DNA of 64,000 nucleotides, from NCBI GenBank assembly GCA_002686255.1, contig NZAZ01000114.1, positions 27,594-91,593 of the forward strand. The letters are read 5' to 3'. The notes beneath the pieces were generated by a model. The model saw only the letters and a list, made by a program, of their open reading frames with translations. It was not told where the DNA came from and did no database searches. The position numbers and the translations under genes are program-made. Within the stretch, counting starts at the first letter, position 1. Every line of letters starts with the position of its first letter. Shown in pieces: positions 1-8,858 of the stretch. Source of the DNA: Rhodospirillaceae bacterium (GTDB lineage Bacteria > Pseudomonadota > Alphaproteobacteria > Rhodospirillales > Casp-alpha2).

Positions 1-311
1 ACGCCCTCGAGACCATGGCCTGGATGCGGGCCCGGGATTACCGTTCCCTGCGTCTGGTCACCGCCGCCTACCATATGCCCCGGAGCCTGTTGGAATTCCG
101 CCACGCCATGCCGGCCGTCACCCTGGTGGCGCATCCGGTGTTTCCCGAAAACGTCAAACAGGACCGCTGGTGGGCGTGGCCGGGCACGGGCAGCCTGATG
201 ATCGGCGAATACAACAAATTCCTGCTTGCTTGGTCGCGCCATTGGGCCGGGCGGATTCTCGAAAAAGCCAGTCCCGGTCCCGGCCGCCAAAACGCGTCCG
301 CCAAATCCTGA
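1..311 (+). CDS. YdcF/ElyC-like DUF218 protein, C-terminal part
   Basis: Only the last ~103 codons are in the window; the gene starts upstream. The visible part contains 'LVTAAYHMPRSLLEFRHAMP', the typical late segment of the DUF218 (YdcF/SanA/ElyC) family, in which a T/SxxxHxxR element follows the Rossmann-like core. Family members are membrane-associated proteins linked to envelope or peptidoglycan-precursor homeostasis; the exact reaction is not settled. It ends 7 bases before the acyltransferase start, so the two are probably co-transcribed. The family call is fairly safe; the specific role is not known. Confidence 0.7.
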   Translation, partial: ALETMAWMRARDYRSLRLVTAAYHMPRSLLEFRHAMPAVTLVAHPVFPENVKQDRWWAWPGTGSLMIGEYNKFLLAWSRHWAGRILEKASPGPGRQNASAKS

Positions 312-318
312 TCCCGAC

Positions 319-1074
319 ATGACCGTAATCCGATCCGTTCTGTTCAATATATTCCTTCTGTTTTTTCACCTTTTCCTGGTGGTGGGGATGCTGGTGCTTC
401 TGCCTTTCCCCCGGCCCTGGATGCAGACGGCGGTCCGCCTTTGGACCAACGTCATGGGGGCGGGGCTGAAGCTGATCATCGGCCTGGATATCGAGGTCCG
501 CGGCCTCGAAAACCTGCCCCAGGGCGCCGCCGTCATCGCCTGCAAGCACCTGTCGGCCTGGGACACCTTCGTTTTTTACCGGCTGGCACGCGACCCCAAC
601 TATATCCTGAAGAAGGAGCTGATGGAGATGCCCGTTTGGGGCTGGCACGCGCGCAAATGCGGCGCCATTTCCGTCGACCGCGACGGCGGCGCCGGCGCCC
701 TCAAGCAGATGGTGCGCGACGTCGAAGACCGGTTATCGAAGGACCGCCAGGTGATCATCTTTCCCGAAGGCACCCGCGCCGCGCCCGGAACCCGTCACCC
801 CTACCTGCCGGGAATCGCCGCCGTCTATAACAAAACCAAGGCGCCGGTGGTGCCGGTGGCGTTGAATTCGGGGCTGTTCTGGGGCCGGCGCAGTTTCCAC
901 AAAAAACCCGGCGTGATTACCATCGAGTTCTTGGAACCGATGCCCCAGGGCCTCGACCGCCGCCGGTTCATGGACGAACTGGAAAAGAGAATCGAGACCG
1001 CCACCGATGCCCTGATCGCCGAGGCCCGCTCCCGTTTCCCCGATACCGTCGAAGACCCCGCCGGGCCTTCCTGA
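319..1074 (+). CDS. plsC: 1-acyl-sn-glycerol-3-phosphate acyltransferase (PlsC-like)
   Basis: A 251-residue lysophosphatidate acyltransferase, transferring an acyl group to lysophosphatidic acid to make phosphatidic acid at the inner membrane. An N-terminal hydrophobic helix (about residues 5-30) is followed by the HX4D catalytic motif (H77 and D82, 'KHLSAWD') and by the substrate-binding FPEGTR motif. I chose ATG 319 because it lies just after the upstream stop and opens directly into the membrane helix. The frame stays open further upstream to 226, but that part only overlaps the preceding gene. Length fits PlsC. Substrate preference cannot be read from the sequence, so another acyltransferase role of the same fold remains possible. 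Confidence 0.85.
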   Translation: MTVIRSVLFNIFLLFFHLFLVVGMLVLLPFPRPWMQTAVRLWTNVMGAGLKLIIGLDIEVRGLENLPQGAAVIACKHLSAWDTFVFYRLARDPNYILKKELMEMPVWGWHARKCGAISVDRDGGAGALKQMVRDVEDRLSKDRQVIIFPEGTRAAPGTRHPYLPGIAAVYNKTKAPVVPVALNSGLFWGRRSFHKKPGVITIEFLEPMPQGLDRRRFMDELEKRIETATDALIAEARSRFPDTVEDPAGPS

Positions 1075-1454
1075 ACCCCTTCCCGCTGCCGTTCCGACTC
1101 GTTCCGGTCCCACCGCAGGGCCCCGCCGGCAGGCGTGGTGAAAGCCCGGTCAGCCATATAATCAAAAGAAGGGTTCCCTTAAATAAACCACTTTGCCGAG
1201 AGCTTCCTTCGCGGTTTCGAAAGGGTGCAATGTCATGGTTAATTTAGCCTGAAAAAGACCGGCGATTTGGCGCTGCCGAGGGACAAGGAACGGGCTGCGG
1301 AAACGAAGCCCTTGCTGGACCATGGGGGTTGTCTGCTACATTCGGGCAATGATCGTCTGCAAGGCCTTTCCCGGGACAGCGGGAAGGGCGGCGCAAAATG
1401 GCCCCACGAGCGTCTGGCTATACGGCTTGCGCTTCGGGACGAGGATCACCACAC
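1075..1454. other. Intergenic stretch without a convincing gene
   Basis: About 380 bases separate the PlsC-like gene from the next small gene. Short open frames here have no recognisable protein content. I see only a weak 5-bp inverted repeat (AAGGG-TT-CCCTT, near 1171) and an AT-richer patch around 1155-1190 that could hold a promoter. No RNA gene or repeat could be identified. Confidence 0.3.
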
Positions 1455-1712
1455 GTGACGGCTCATTTTGACCAGATAATTACCGAAATGATGAAGTTAG
1501 TAAAATCGAGAGCCGAGGAAGCGTTTGCTATGTTCAATAGGCAGCAGGAGAAGGAGACCCGGAAAGAGAAGAAAAAGGTGCGCCAGGAGAAGGCGGAACA
1601 CGTGGCAGGCCTGCGTGGGCTTCGCTTGGCCAAGGAAGCCGCAAAATTCATAAAGCGTCGCGTTAGCCCCAGGCTCGCCGAAATGTTCACGGACAACCGG
1701 AACCTCGTGTAA
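1455..1712 (+). CDS. Small lysine/arginine-rich hypothetical protein
   Basis: An 85-residue open frame read from GTG 1455, preceded by a GAGGA ribosome-binding sequence at 1441-1445. The frame is open upstream to 1398, but that start has no comparable site. The product is highly charged and helical in character, with a basic stretch near 'KETRKEKKKVRQEK' and a basic C-terminal half. I recognise no domain. It ends 13 bases before the sodium/calcium exchanger start, so it could be its operon partner. It may also be non-coding; support is the ribosome-binding site and the gap it fills. Confidence 0.4.
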   Translation: MTAHFDQIITEMMKLVKSRAEEAFAMFNRQQEKETRKEKKKVRQEKAEHVAGLRGLRLAKEAAKFIKRRVSPRLAEMFTDNRNLV

Positions 1713-1725
1713 GCGGGTCGAGTCA

Positions 1726-2682
1726 GTGGTCGATATCTTCTTCGTCATTTCCGGACTCACGATCCTGTTGATCGCCGGCGAGGCAACCTTACGCGGCGCC
1801 ATCGACCTCGCCCGCTCCCTCAACGTTTCGCCCGCTGTGATCGGCTTGACCGTGGTCGGCTTCGGTACCTCGCTGCCGGAACTCGTGGTCTGTATCGAGG
1901 CGGCGATCGTCGGTAAGCCGGATTTCGCCGTCGGCAACGTCATCGGCTCGAACATTTCCAACACCCTGCTGATCCTCGGCGTTGGGGCGATGATCCGGCC
2001 GCTCGCCTGCGATCCACGCGCGGTGCACCGCGACGGAACGATGATGCTGGTGGCAATAGCCATCATCTTCATCCTGGGCGTCACCGGCGAGATAGTCGCC
2101 TGGCAGGGTCTGCTGTTGCTGCTGGCGTTGGCCGGATTCATGGGCTGGTCGTTTTTCATGGACCGCCGCCACCACGGGCCGGCCGCGGAACTGCACGAAC
2201 GCGAGGCCGAGAACATTCCGGCGGCGCCGGCCAGCGGCGCGCGAACCTTGTTCTATGTGATCGCGGGCCTTGCCGGGCTGACCGGCGGCGCCAACCTGCT
2301 GGTCGACGGCGCGGAAGGCATCGCGCGATCCGCCGGTGTGCCGGACTACATCATCGGCCTGACGATTCTCGCGATCGGCACCTCGCTGCCCGAGCTGTTC
2401 GCCTCGATCTCCGCAGCGCTAAGGGGACACAGCGACCTCGCCGTCGCCAACGTGCTCGGCAGCAACATGTTCAACGTGCTCGGCATCCTCGGCGCCACCT
2501 CGCTGGTCACGACCCTCCCCTTCGCGCCGGAAATCCAGACCATCGATCTTTGGGTAATGGCGGGATCGAGCGTCGTGCTGATCCCGATCCTGATCACCGG
2601 CTGGCGCATCGCGCGCTCCGAGGGCGCGCTGTTGCTCGCAGGCTATGCCGGCTACATCGCGAGCATCGCATACCGTCTCTAA
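1726..2682 (+). CDS. Calcium/sodium antiporter (CaCA family, YrbG type)
   Basis: A 318-residue integral membrane protein with two homologous halves, each carrying the alpha-repeat signature: 'GFGTSLPELVVCIEAA' with 'GNVIGSNISNTLLILG' in the first half, and 'AIGTSLPELFASISAA' with 'NVLGSNMFNVLGILGA' in the second. These acidic/polar repeats form the ion-binding centre of K+-dependent or independent Na+/Ca2+ exchangers. About ten hydrophobic segments are visible. Start is GTG 1726. Likely role is calcium extrusion using the sodium gradient. The family assignment is strong; the ion specificity is inferred. Confidence 0.88.
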   Translation: MVDIFFVISGLTILLIAGEATLRGAIDLARSLNVSPAVIGLTVVGFGTSLPELVVCIEAAIVGKPDFAVGNVIGSNISNTLLILGVGAMIRPLACDPRAVHRDGTMMLVAIAIIFILGVTGEIVAWQGLLLLLALAGFMGWSFFMDRRHHGPAAELHEREAENIPAAPASGARTLFYVIAGLAGLTGGANLLVDGAEGIARSAGVPDYIIGLTILAIGTSLPELFASISAALRGHSDLAVANVLGSNMFNVLGILGATSLVTTLPFAPEIQTIDLWVMAGSSVVLIPILITGWRIARSEGALLLAGYAGYIASIAYRL

Positions 2683-3076
2683 CGGTCGGCACCTTGACAT
2701 CGGGCCGCCGAAGTCATATGTTCCTTTTTTGTTCCGATGCGGTTTTGGCTGGCCGTGACATCCTTCGGCCGCTGGCTGAACAACTAACACTTTATATATC
2801 AATGGGTTAATGGTGAATTTGCCAACCGTCCGGCGGCTTTCGCCACCCGCACCCGGCTTTTGTGGACAAATCCGACGCAAGGGCTGTGAAAAACGGGCAT
2901 AAGTCCCTAAATTTCAAGCGTTGTCAGGGTTTGAATAGGCGACCAAAAGTGAATAGAATAGTGGAAACATAACCAGAACTTTTGTTGACCCCGGCCGTTT
3001 CCGGGGCCAAGATTAACGGCGAACCGTCCCAGGATCCCAACGCCGTGTCGTCGGAGACGACATCCGGAATTTTTAA
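2683..3076. other. Long leader region upstream of nrdJ
   Basis: A 394-base non-coding stretch, AT-richer than its neighbours around 2760-2815 and 2930-2985, so it probably contains the nrdJ promoter. A CCCCGG-N6-CCGGGG hairpin lies at 2989-3006, without a T-tract, about 70 bases before the start codon. A TATATAT-containing patch near 2792 loosely resembles an NrdR box, but I could not find the second, properly spaced box. No B12-riboswitch core was recognised. Confidence 0.35.
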
Positions 3077-5452
3077 ATGACCAAGCCCGCCCACATATCG
3101 CAGCAGATCTGGGAGATGAAATACCGCCTCAAGGGCGCCGACGGCCGGCCCGTGGACAAGACCATGGCCGACAGCTGGCGCCGGGTGGCGCGCGCCCTGG
3201 CCGAACCGGAAAAAGACTCCGTCCCGTGGCAGCAGCGCTTCTTCGAGGCGATGGAGGACTTCCGTTTCCTGCCCGCCGGCCGCATCCTGGCCGGGGCCGG
3301 GGCCAAGCGCCGGGTGACGCTGTTCAACTGTTTCGTCATGGGCGACATCCCCGACGACATGACCGGCATCTTCGAGCACCTGAAGGAAGCGGCGCTGACC
3401 ATGCAGCAGGGCGGCGGCATCGGCTACGACTTCTCGTCGCTGCGGCCCAAGGGGGCCCCGGTGAACCGCGTCGGCGCCGACGCCTCCGGGCCCTTGAGCT
3501 TCATGGACGTCTGGGACTCCATGTGCCGCACCATCATGAGCGCCGGGTCGCGCCGCGGCGCCATGATGGGGGTGTTGGCCTGCGACCACCCGGATATCGA
3601 GGCCTTCATCGAGGCCAAGCGTGAACCGGGGCGGCTGCGCATGTTCAACCTGTCGGTGCTGATTACCGACGCCTTCATGCAGGCGGTTCGCGAGGACGCG
3701 GCGTGGGAGCTGAAATTCGACGGCGTCACGGACAGGAGCCTGCCGGCGCGCGAACTGTGGGAAACCATCATGCGGTCCACCTATGCTTATGCCGAGCCGG
3801 GGGTGGTGTTCATCGACCGCATCAACGTCCAGAACAACCTCCATTACTGCGAGACCATCCACGCCACCAACCCGTGCGGTGAGCAACCGCTGCCGCCCTA
3901 CGGGGCGTGCCTTCTGGGTTCGGTCAACCTGGCGCGGCTGGTCGCCGATCCGTTCACCGGGAAGGCCCGCCTCGACGTCGGGGCCCTGGAAGACCTGGTG
4001 ACGACGGCGGTCAGGATGCTGGACAACGCCATCGACGTTTCCAACTTCCCGCTGCCCGCCCAACGGCACGAAGCCACGGCCAAGCGCCGCTTAGGCGTAG
4101 GCGTGACCGGGCTGGCCGATGCGCTGATCATGTGCGGGGCGCGCTATGGCGGCGGCAAGGCGGTGAAGCTGACCGAAAACTGGATGCGCGCCCATCAGCG
4201 CGCCGCTTATCTGGCGTCGGTGGAACTGGCCCGCGAAAAGGGGTCGTTTCCGCTTTACGACAAGGAAAAGTACTTAAGCGGAGAAACGGTGGCGAAGCTG
4301 GATAAAGACGTCCGCGACGCCATCGCCGAGCACGGGATCCGCAACGCGTTGCTGACCTCGATCGCGCCGACGGGGACGATCTCGCTTTTGGCCGGCAACG
4401 TTTCGTCTGGGCTGGAGCCGGTGTTCAGCTTCAAATATACGCGCCGGGTGATGATGCCCGACGGCGCGCGGCGCGAGGAAGACGTCACCGATTACGCCTA
4501 TCGCCTCTTCCGCCGCCAGTTCGGCGACGATGCGCCGTTGACCGACGCCTTCGTCGACGCGCAAGGGCTCACGCCCAACGACCACCTGGTGATGCAGGCG
4601 GCGGTGCAGAAATACGTCGATTCCTCGATCTCGAAGACCATCAACTGCCCCGAGGGCATCACCTTCGACGCCTTCAAGGACATCTACGCCCAGGCCTTCG
4701 ATCTCGGCTGCAAGGGCTGCACCACCTACCGCCCCAATGAGATTACCGGCGCCGTGCTCGAGGTCAAGGGGGGCAAGGGGCCGAAGGGCAGGGACGCCAG
4801 CCCGGACGAACCGGAACTGCCGCTGCAAAGCCCGGTGGTGACGGCGACGCCGAAGGACCTGGGCGACGCCGGGCCGGTGACGCGGCTGTTCCAGCCGCTG
4901 GATAGGCCTGATGATCTAAGGGGTAAAACATATAAGTTGCGCTGGCCGGAAAGCGACCATGCCATCTACATCACCTTGAACGACATCATCGACGACCAAG
5001 GCCGCACGCGGCCGTTCGAGATTTTCATCAACTCCAAGAACACCGAGCACTATGCCTGGACGGTCGCCTTGACGCGCATGATCTCGGCCGTGTTCCGGCG
5101 CGGCGGCGACGTGTCGTTCGTGGTCGAGGAGTTGAAGGCCGTGTTCGACCCCCGCGGCGGGCAGTGGATGGGCGGGCGCTACGTGCCGTCGCTGCTGGCG
5201 GCTATCGGCGAGGTCATCGAACAGCACATGATCCTCACCGGATTCCTGGCCCGGTACGGGACCCCTATCGGCGACGACGAGGCGAAGCCGCTGAAAATAA
5301 AGGCCATGGGCGGCGGGGACGCCGAAGTCGGCGAAGGGCCGGACCTAAGCGCCGCTCCCTTCCGGCAATGCCCGAAATGCGGTCAGGCCAGCCTGGTCCA
5401 CGAGGAAGGCTGCGACAACTGCCGCTCGTGCGGCTATTCGAAGTGCGCTTAA
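3077..5452 (+). CDS. nrdJ: Adenosylcobalamin-dependent (class II) ribonucleotide reductase
   Basis: A 791-residue single-chain class II ribonucleotide reductase that makes deoxyribonucleotides from ribonucleotides using a B12-derived radical, with no oxygen requirement. Visible hallmarks are 'FNCFVM' early in the chain, the active-site loop 'ATNPCGEQPLPPYGACLLGSVNL' near residues 262-284, 'PTGTISLLAGNVSSGLEP' near 435, and a cysteine-rich tail 'CPKCGQ...CDNCRSCGYSKC' that probably binds zinc and hosts redox cysteines. Length matches the alphaproteobacterial NrdJ class. It is monocistronic, with a long leader, and is followed by a convergent gene 3 bases away. High confidence. Confidence 0.95.
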   Translation: MTKPAHISQQIWEMKYRLKGADGRPVDKTMADSWRRVARALAEPEKDSVPWQQRFFEAMEDFRFLPAGRILAGAGAKRRVTLFNCFVMGDIPDDMTGIFEHLKEAALTMQQGGGIGYDFSSLRPKGAPVNRVGADASGPLSFMDVWDSMCRTIMSAGSRRGAMMGVLACDHPDIEAFIEAKREPGRLRMFNLSVLITDAFMQAVREDAAWELKFDGVTDRSLPARELWETIMRSTYAYAEPGVVFIDRINVQNNLHYCETIHATNPCGEQPLPPYGACLLGSVNLARLVADPFTGKARLDVGALEDLVTTAVRMLDNAIDVSNFPLPAQRHEATAKRRLGVGVTGLADALIMCGARYGGGKAVKLTENWMRAHQRAAYLASVELAREKGSFPLYDKEKYLSGETVAKLDKDVRDAIAEHGIRNALLTSIAPTGTISLLAGNVSSGLEPVFSFKYTRRVMMPDGARREEDVTDYAYRLFRRQFGDDAPLTDAFVDAQGLTPNDHLVMQAAVQKYVDSSISKTINCPEGITFDAFKDIYAQAFDLGCKGCTTYRPNEITGAVLEVKGGKGPKGRDASPDEPELPLQSPVVTATPKDLGDAGPVTRLFQPLDRPDDLRGKTYKLRWPESDHAIYITLNDIIDDQGRTRPFEIFINSKNTEHYAWTVALTRMISAVFRRGGDVSFVVEELKAVFDPRGGQWMGGRYVPSLLAAIGEVIEQHMILTGFLARYGTPIGDDEAKPLKIKAMGGGDAEVGEGPDLSAAPFRQCPKCGQASLVHEEGCDNCRSCGYSKCA

Positions 5453-5455
5453 GGC

Positions 5456-6010
5456 TTAGGCAGACGCTTCCTCGGCCAGCCTGACCAGCCGGTGCAAAGG
5501 CCCGTCCGGGATGCCGAGTTCATCGAGGTGGCGGACAAGGTTCTGGACGTAATCCAGGCACGTGCCCGTCTTGCCCCGGCCCTGGAGGATCAAGCGGACG
5601 GCTTCGGCCTCGGAAAGGCGGGTGACGAATTTCTCGTGGCCGCGGTTGGCGACGAAGGTATAGGCCCGGACTTTTTTTTCTCCGCCCCCAGCCCCCGCCG
5701 GCAGCGCCACCGGCAGCCACTTGGCCACGTAGACCCGGTTGATCATTTCACGCTCGTGCAGATAGGCGATGACTTCGTCGGCGTCCTTGTCGGCGACTTT
5801 CATGGCCTGGCCCCGGCACGAACCGCCCCGGTCCAGCCCCAGGACCAGCCCCGGCTGTTCCCAGGTGCCCCGGTATTCGGTCGAATAAATGCAAAGCGCG
5901 CGGTGATAGCCGCGCAGCAGCGCCGGCCCGACCTCGGTGTACGGGAAGTTGGGCCGCCACATCAGCGACCCGTAGCCGAAGATCCAGATATCGCCTTCGG
6001 GACGTTCCAT
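5456..6010 (-). CDS. ChaC-like gamma-glutamylcyclotransferase
   Basis: A 184-residue protein with the N-terminal substrate loop 'WIFGYGSLMWRPNF', followed by 'RGYHRALCIYSTEYRGTWEQPGLVLGLDRGG' and the acidic 'LHEREM' segment that supplies the catalytic glutamate in ChaC proteins. The family releases 5-oxoproline from glutathione or gamma-glutamyl compounds in the cytoplasm. The frame is open back to 6070, but the start at 6010 has a clear AGGAG site about 8 bases upstream and avoids overlap with the divergent gene at 6040. The substrate, glutathione or another gamma-glutamyl peptide, is inferred from the family. Confidence 0.85.
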   Translation of the reverse strand: MERPEGDIWIFGYGSLMWRPNFPYTEVGPALLRGYHRALCIYSTEYRGTWEQPGLVLGLDRGGSCRGQAMKVADKDADEVIAYLHEREMINRVYVAKWLPVALPAGAGGGEKKVRAYTFVANRGHEKFVTRLSEAEAVRLILQGRGKTGTCLDYVQNLVRHLDELGIPDGPLHRLVRLAEEASA

Positions 6011-6039
6011 GTAAAAGTCTCCTGACGGAAACAAAGACC

Positions 6040-7170
6040 ATGGCGGTGAAAAAGCAAACAGATATTTCACCTGCCGCTGACGCCCCGCCGCCGGGCCCGG
6101 CGGCGAATGGGGGCGGCAAGCGGGTTTTGACGGCCTTGGCCGTGGCCGCCGCCGTTGCCCTGGTTTACGGCGGCTATTGGTCGTTCCTGGCGGCGCAGGT
6201 CGAGACCGGGGTCGAACAATGGTTCGCAGAACGCAAATCGGAAGGCCTCAAAGCCGGTTATGCATCCCTTCGGGTCGGCGGTTTTCCGTTCCAACTCGTG
6301 GCGGTGATCGAGGCCCCTCGGCTGGCGGCGCCCCAGGGGCTTAAACCGTGGTCGTGGAAAGGCCCGGCGCTGGTGCTGAAGGCCCGGCCGTGGCGGTTGA
6401 CGCGTGTAAGGCTTTCCGCCCCCGGCCGGCACCATTTTACGGTGACCCAAAAAGGCCGCACGGTGGCTTTCACCGTCGACGCCGGGGCATTGTGGTTGAA
6501 GCTCAAGCACCGGGGAGACGGAACCGGGCGCGCCATGCTGTCGGTCAGGGAGGTAACGCTTAGGGACGCCTCCGAAAAGGCCGTTGCCGGGGTGGCCGCC
6601 GCCGATTTCATCGTCGAAAGGCCGGGCCGGGCGGATGACGGCGGCGCGCCGCCGGCCCTGGATTTTCTGGCGGAGGCGGAGGGAATCTCCTATCCGGCGG
6701 CGCCGGTCCGGGGCCTGGGGCGGACGACGGCGCGGCTGGTCGTACAGGTGTCGGTGACGGGGGAGGTCGATGATGCTCTTGGGTCCGGCCAATTGGGGCC
6801 CGGGAAATTCGGCGCCGAGGCCATGGTCCTGTGGCGGGATTCGGGCGGCACGCTGGAGGTCAAACGCTTCGCCCTCAACCACGGGCCGTTGGCGCTCGAT
6901 GGCGACGGCACGCTGGCGCTCGACGTCGCCATGCGCCCTATCGGCGCGTTTTCGCTCCGGGTCAAGGGGTTCGAGGAAGCGCTCGACCGGCTCGCCGGCG
7001 CCGGCGTCATCAAGCCCCATCCGGCGGCGCTGGCGAAGACGGTGTTGAAGGCGCTGGCGCGAAAACAAGGCGTCCCCGGCAGCGGGGAATTCAAGGTCCC
7101 GCTTAGCCTTCAGGACGGGTGGCTTTATGTCGGGCCGGTACCACTGGCGAAGCTGCCGCCGATCCTCTAG
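6040..7170 (+). CDS. DUF2125 family membrane-anchored protein
   Basis: A 376-residue protein with a proline/alanine-rich N-terminal tail, one membrane segment (about residues 29-50, 'VLTALAVAAAVALVYGGYWSF') and a large extracytoplasmic part. The run 'ERKSEGLKAGYASLRVGGFPFQL' is the characteristic start of the DUF2125 domain. Such proteins are widespread in alphaproteobacteria and resemble beta-rich periplasmic lipid or envelope proteins, but no function is established. It is divergent from the ChaC-like gene and sits upstream of the exported YqgE-like gene. Family call is confident; role unknown. Confidence 0.8.
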   Translation: MAVKKQTDISPAADAPPPGPAANGGGKRVLTALAVAAAVALVYGGYWSFLAAQVETGVEQWFAERKSEGLKAGYASLRVGGFPFQLVAVIEAPRLAAPQGLKPWSWKGPALVLKARPWRLTRVRLSAPGRHHFTVTQKGRTVAFTVDAGALWLKLKHRGDGTGRAMLSVREVTLRDASEKAVAGVAAADFIVERPGRADDGGAPPALDFLAEAEGISYPAAPVRGLGRTTARLVVQVSVTGEVDDALGSGQLGPGKFGAEAMVLWRDSGGTLEVKRFALNHGPLALDGDGTLALDVAMRPIGAFSLRVKGFEEALDRLAGAGVIKPHPAALAKTVLKALARKQGVPGSGEFKVPLSLQDGWLYVGPVPLAKLPPIL

Positions 7171-7243
7171 CCATGACGCCGGGGCCGGGCATCTTCCCGG
7201 ACAATGATGCATTGGGCGCGGTTTCTGATATGATGGGGTGGCC

Positions 7244-7885
7244 ATGATTTGCATGATGCCCGGCCCGGTCCGCTTCCTGTTGGCAGGTCTTTGCATGTTC
7301 GCCGTCCTGACGGCCTCTTCCGTTCGGGCCGAGGGAACCCCGGCGCCCGAGGTCCGGAATTCATCTTATTTCGCCGGGCAGTTGCTGGTGGCGTCGCCGC
7401 GGATCGGCGATCCCCGCTTCGCCCGCACCGTGATCTACATGATTTCCCACGACAAGGACGGCGCCTTGGGCCTGGTGGTCAACAAGGCCTATGGTTCGGG
7501 CCCGATGGAGAAGTTCCTGAAGGGCTTCAACATCGACCCCGGCCAACTCAAGGGCGACATCCGCCTCCATTACGGCGGCCCGGTGGAACCGGGCGCCGGC
7601 TTCGTGCTCCATACCGCCGATTACCGTGGGCCGAGCACCCGCGTCGTCAACGCTACCATGGCCCTGAGCACGGAAATGAGCGTGTTTAAGGCCATCGTCG
7701 AGGGTCACGGCCCCCGTCACAGCCTGTTCGCGCTGGGCTATTCGGGATGGGGACCGGGACAGCTGGAAAACGAAATCGCCCGCGGCGACTGGCTCAGCGC
7801 CCCGGCCGACGAAAACCTGATCTTCGACGACGACCTGAAAACCAAATGGGACCGCGCCTCGGGAAAGGCGGGGTTGAAGCTGTAG
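7244..7885 (+). CDS. YqgE/AlgH family protein with an N-terminal signal peptide
   Basis: The body from about residue 40 onward is a full YqgE/AlgH (UPF0301) domain: 'GQLLVASPRIGDPRFARTVIYM', 'GALGLVVNKA', 'HYGGPVEPG', 'GYSGWGPGQLENEI' and 'WLSAPAD'. Ahead of it is an apparent Sec signal peptide: a hydrophobic run 'VRFLLAGLCMFAVLTASSVRAE' with an AxA-like cleavage site (V-R-A). YqgE proteins normally start directly with the domain and are regarded as cytoplasmic, so this copy looks exported. Several starts are possible (GTG 7238, ATG 7244, 7253 or 7256) and all retain the leader. Function of the family is unclear. Confidence 0.8.
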   Translation: MICMMPGPVRFLLAGLCMFAVLTASSVRAEGTPAPEVRNSSYFAGQLLVASPRIGDPRFARTVIYMISHDKDGALGLVVNKAYGSGPMEKFLKGFNIDPGQLKGDIRLHYGGPVEPGAGFVLHTADYRGPSTRVVNATMALSTEMSVFKAIVEGHGPRHSLFALGYSGWGPGQLENEIARGDWLSAPADENLIFDDDLKTKWDRASGKAGLKL

Positions 7886-7958
7886 GGTAGATTGAGGGCG
7901 GGAGAGCCTGAGGCCCCGGGACTTTAGGGTGCTGGGGGGGTACAGGGGGCCCGTTCAC

Positions 7959-8855
7959 TTAGTCCTGTTTCGCTTCGATGACGCCGCGGCGGATGCCGCG
8001 GGTGCGGGTGAAGTGGTCCTCGAGCGCCTTTTCCTCGCCGCGGCGGATGGCCCGTTGCAGCGCCGTCAGGTCTTCGGTGAAGCGGCCCAGGACCTCGAGC
8101 AGCGCGTCCTTGTTGTTCAAAAAGATATCCCGCCACATCACCGGGTCGGAAGCGGCGATACGGGTGAAGTCGCGGAAGCCCCCGGCCGCGAACTTGAACA
8201 CCTCTTTTTTAAGCTCGTCCCCGAGGTCGGTGGCGGTGCCGACGATGGTATAGGCGATCAGGTGCGGCAGGTGCGAGGTCAGGGCCAGAACCTGATCGTG
8301 GTGGGCGGCATCCATGATTTCGACCGTCATCCCGGCGCGCCGCCAAAGCTCGCTCAAACGCTCGACGGCATCGGCGTCGGTTTCCGGGCCCGGGGTCAGG
8401 ATGCACCACCGGCCCTCGAACAGCTCGGCGAAGCCGGCTTCTGGGCCCGAATGCTCGGTGCCGGCGACGGGGTGCCCCGGCACCATGTAGACGCCTTCGG
8501 GCAGGTGCGGGGCGACGTCGGTAAACATGATTTCCTTGCATGAGCCGACGTCGCTGACGATGGCGCCGGATTTCAGGGCCGGGGCGATGGCCTCGGCGAT
8601 CGAGCCGTAAACGCCGAGCGGCGTGCACAGGACCACCAGGTCGGCGTCTTTGGCCGCTTCGGCGGGGTTAGGGTTGACGCTGTCGGCGAAACCCAATTCC
8701 ATGGCCTTGTCCAGGGTCGCCTGGGTGCGCGCGCAAACGGCTATATGGCCGGCCAGTCCTTGGCGGCGCACGACGCGGGCCAGCGACGACCCGATCAGGC
8801 CGGCGCCGATCAACGCCATGCGTGGGAACAGGATATCCTTGTCGGCGGTGCCCAT
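7959..8855 (-). CDS. tyrC: Prephenate/arogenate dehydrogenase
   Basis: A 298-residue NAD(P)-dependent dehydrogenase of the TyrA/TyrC family, performing the oxidative decarboxylation step toward tyrosine. It opens with the Rossmann motif 'ALIGAGLIGSSLARVVRR' (GxGxxG), followed by 'LVVLCTPLGVYG', 'SDVGSCKE' and the substrate-binding 'GHPVAGTEHSGPEA'. It is the last gene of a three-gene operon with chorismate mutase and hisC, 3 bases after hisC. In alphaproteobacteria this arrangement is typical of a cyclohexadienyl dehydrogenase; use of prephenate rather than arogenate cannot be decided here. Confidence 0.9.
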   Translation of the reverse strand: MGTADKDILFPRMALIGAGLIGSSLARVVRRQGLAGHIAVCARTQATLDKAMELGFADSVNPNPAEAAKDADLVVLCTPLGVYGSIAEAIAPALKSGAIVSDVGSCKEIMFTDVAPHLPEGVYMVPGHPVAGTEHSGPEAGFAELFEGRWCILTPGPETDADAVERLSELWRRAGMTVEIMDAAHHDQVLALTSHLPHLIAYTIVGTATDLGDELKKEVFKFAAGGFRDFTRIAASDPVMWRDIFLNNKDALLEVLGRFTEDLTALQRAIRRGEEKALEDHFTRTRGIRRGVIEAKQD

Positions 8856-8858
8856 CGG

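Noticed and set aside
2780..2810. NrdR box pair upstream of nrdJ
   Set aside because: One AT-rich patch resembles half of the signal; the second box at helical spacing is missing.
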